Below, one piece after another: positions 4,824 through 6,334 of a stretch of DNA of 6,334 bases. The translations under genes and the position numbers were made by a program. The first letter of the stretch is position 1; each line of letters begins with the position of its first letter. The notes under the pieces are model-generated. The model ran no database searches. It saw only the letters and a program-made list of their open reading frames with translations, and was not told where the DNA came from. The DNA comes from an uncultured Flavobacterium sp. (GTDB taxonomy: Bacteria; Bacteroidota; Bacteroidia; Flavobacteriales; Flavobacteriaceae), in contig CAMLFV010000156.1 in NCBI GenBank assembly GCA_946479395.1, positions 1 through 6,334 of the forward strand. The letters run 5' to 3'.

Positions 4824-5562
4824 GAATCTCTTTTAATAATTCAGACGAGTAAACAAAATCTACAATATCCTCGTTATCGGTTTTCATAATTTCTTCGCTG
4901 TTTCCTTCCCAAACCAATTTACCGTCTTTTAAAAAGCAAATATGTTCGCCAATCTGTAAAACCGAGTTCATATCGTGGGTGTTAATCACGGTGGTAATAT
5001 TGTATTCGTGGGTAATTTCCTGAATCAATTCATCAATTACGATAGATGTTTTAGGATCTAACCCAGAATTTGGTTCATCGCAAAACAAATATTTAGGATT
5101 GTTCACAATGGCACGTGCAATAGCAACACGCTTTTGCATACCACCCGATATTTCCGAAGGCATTTTTTTGTTGGCATCGATCAGTTTTACACGATCAATA
5201 ACTTCCTGCACGCGGTCGCGTATTTCGGCATTACTTTTTTTGGTAAACATTTTTAACGGAAACCCTATGTTTTCTTCCACATTCATAGAATCAAACAGCG
5301 CACTTCCCTGAAAAACCATTCCCATTTCGGTACGCAACGTACGTTTTTCGTTCGGATCCAAGGTTGCAAAATCCCTTCCATCAAACAAAATTTGTCCGCT
5401 ATCGGGAATATGAACACCCAGCAACGTTTTAAGCATTACGGTTTTTCCCGAGCCTGACTGACCAATAATCAGATTGGTTTTACCGGCTTCGTAGGTGGTG
5501 GTAATTCCCTTTAAAACCTCTTTATCATCAAAAGATTTCTTTAAGTCTTTTACTTCTATCAT
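4798..5562 (-). CDS. mlaF: ABC transporter ATP-binding protein, MlaF-like
   Basis: This 254-residue cytosolic ATPase powers an Mla-type phospholipid transporter together with the permease encoded just upstream. The motifs are complete: Walker A GQSGSGKT (34-41), Q-loop Gln85 (MVFQGSALF), signature SGGMQKR (139-145), Walker B YLFCDEP (158-164) with catalytic Glu163, D-loop SGLDP (166-170) and H-loop His196 (NTHD). The methionine after the signature (SGGMQKRVAIARA) and the SALFDSMNVEENIGFPL segment are typical of the MlaF/Ttg2A subgroup. The ATG (5562-5560) overlaps the permease TAA by one base (TAATG), which implies translational coupling. Family membership is firm; the symbol is by analogy to the proteobacterial system, and direction of lipid transport cannot be told from sequence. 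No substrate-binding MCE (MlaD) gene follows in the window. Confidence 0.93.
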   Translation of the reverse strand: MIEVKDLKKSFDDKEVLKGITTTYEAGKTNLIIGQSGSGKTVMLKTLLGVHIPDSGQILFDGRDFATLDPNEKRTLRTEMGMVFQGSALFDSMNVEENIGFPLKMFTKKSNAEIRDRVQEVIDRVKLIDANKKMPSEISGGMQKRVAIARAIVNNPKYLFCDEPNSGLDPKTSIVIDELIQEITHEYNITTVINTHDMNSVLQIGEHICFLKDGKLVWEGNSEEIMKTDNEDIVDFVYSSELLKEIRRFHTNKK

Positions 5563-6302
5563 TAGGCTAATAACATTTGGGTTAGGATATAGTTACAGAT
5601 GATAATGGAAATCGATGTCCACACAAACGATTTTGTTGATGCTTTACCAACTTCCAGCGCTCCGCCTTCCATGTAATATCCGTAGAACGATGGCACTGTG
5701 GCTAATATAAAACCAAAAACCGCGGTTTTTATAAAAGCATACACTATATGAAACGGAATAAAATCGTCTTGCAAACCTTTTACAAATTCTTCGGCAGCTA
5801 AATATCCGCCTAAAGATCCTGCAATGTATCCACCAAAAATACCAATAAACATACTTAATGCAATAACAAAAGGGTAGGTGATAGAGGCAATTAATTTAGG
5901 AAAAACCAAGTAGTTTAACGGATTGATACCCATAACTTCTAAAGCGTCGATCTGCTCTGTAACCCGCATGGTTCCGATACTCGATGTGATATACGAACCC
6001 ATTCTACCTGCCATGATAATGGATACAAACGTAGGCGAAAACTCTAAAATGATAGACTGCCTTGCTGTAAAACCAATTAAATATTTAGGGATGATAGGAT
6101 TGTTTAAGTTTAAGGCGGTTTGAATGGTAACAACCGCACCAATGAAAAACGATAAAAATGCTACAATTCCCAAGGAACCAATGATTAGTTCGTCGATTTC
6201 CTTAAAAATCAAATTTCTCATAATACGCCATTTTGTTGGTCTGCGAAAAATTTCGCCCAGCATAATGAAGTACTTTCCAATGTTAGCTAACATTTTAATC
6301 AT
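5562..6302 (-). CDS. mlaE: ABC transporter permease, MlaE family
   Basis: This 246-residue inner-membrane permease is the partner of the MlaF-like ATPase. The family signature is clear at 87-138: EFSPTFVSIIMAGRMGSYITSS, then GTMRVTEQIDALEVMGINPLNYLVFPKLIA, the cytoplasmic coupling region of MlaE proteins. Hydrophobic segments fall at about 44-63, 90-108, 137-160, 186-206 and 226-245. The amphipathic N-terminus (KYFIMLGEIFRRPTKW) matches the interfacial helix of the family. The length is close to the usual 245-260. Two in-frame ATGs are possible, at 6302 and 6293 (MIKM); the second would begin MLANIGKYF, as homologues I remember tend to do, so the start could be three codons later. It is the first gene of the two-gene unit. 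Confidence 0.93.
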   Translation of the reverse strand: MIKMLANIGKYFIMLGEIFRRPTKWRIMRNLIFKEIDELIIGSLGIVAFLSFFIGAVVTIQTALNLNNPIIPKYLIGFTARQSIILEFSPTFVSIIMAGRMGSYITSSIGTMRVTEQIDALEVMGINPLNYLVFPKLIASITYPFVIALSMFIGIFGGYIAGSLGGYLAAEEFVKGLQDDFIPFHIVYAFIKTAVFGFILATVPSFYGYYMEGGALEVGKASTKSFVWTSISIIICNYILTQMLLA

Positions 6303-6334
6303 AACACTATTTTAATCTGCTAATTTACCAAATA
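6303..6334 (-). promoter_or_regulatory. Upstream region of the mla-like operon, possible edge-truncated promoter
   Basis: The reverse strand begins TATTTGG at the window edge (6334-6328). Its TTTG would complete a TAnnTTTG box only if the next two bases outside the window are TA. The spacing to the ATG, 26 bases from the box, would suit a promoter. The rest is AT-rich with no Shine-Dalgarno sequence. Confidence 0.25.

Noticed and set aside
5099..5311. Forward-strand frame inside the MlaF-like gene
   Set aside because: It is antisense to the Q-loop to signature region of a clear ABC ATPase.
5923..6315. Two consecutive forward-strand frames inside the MlaE-like gene
   Set aside because: They are antisense to the permease signature and membrane segments; their hydrophobic look is inherited from the real gene.

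Overview
The window reads as chromosomal DNA from a member of the Bacteroidota, most likely the family Flavobacteriaceae. It is AT-rich and its genes have no Shine-Dalgarno sequences. One clear promoter has the Bacteroidota form (TTTG, spacer, TAnnTTTG), and every recognisable protein has a flavobacterial flavour. This placement comes from memory and style, not from a search.

Layout, left to right. (1) At 2-112 lies the C-terminal end of a RelE/ParE-type toxin gene. It ends in a terminator whose loop and tail double as the promoter of the next gene. (2) At 219-1163 is a lipoprotein M28 zinc peptidase. (3) A tightly packed forward cluster at 1200-3550 encodes a short-chain dehydrogenase, a SprT-like zinc-metalloprotease-fold protein starting with TTG directly after the previous stop codon, and mannose-1-phosphate guanylyltransferase. 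It closes with a strong terminator. (4) A non-coding stretch of about 530 bases between convergent genes holds several inverted repeats, a 12-bp hairpin and a REP/MITE-like element at 3902-4011. (5) On the reverse strand, a 176-residue protein of unknown function (4097-4627) is bracketed by that element and by a second, shorter, oppositely oriented relative at 4674-4735. (6) A reverse-strand pair at 4798-6302 encodes an MlaE-type permease and an MlaF-type ATPase, overlapping by one base.

Functionally this is mostly envelope housekeeping: GDP-mannose supply for glycans, phospholipid transport by an Mla-like ABC core, and an exported peptidase. The SprT-like protein and the dehydrogenase look like operon passengers. 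I see no defence island, CRISPR array, integrase, transposase, tRNA or rRNA, and no convincing new multi-gene system. The most unusual parts are the repeat-bracketed orphan gene, the fused terminator-promoter at 160-202, and the habit of placing stop codons inside terminator hairpins.
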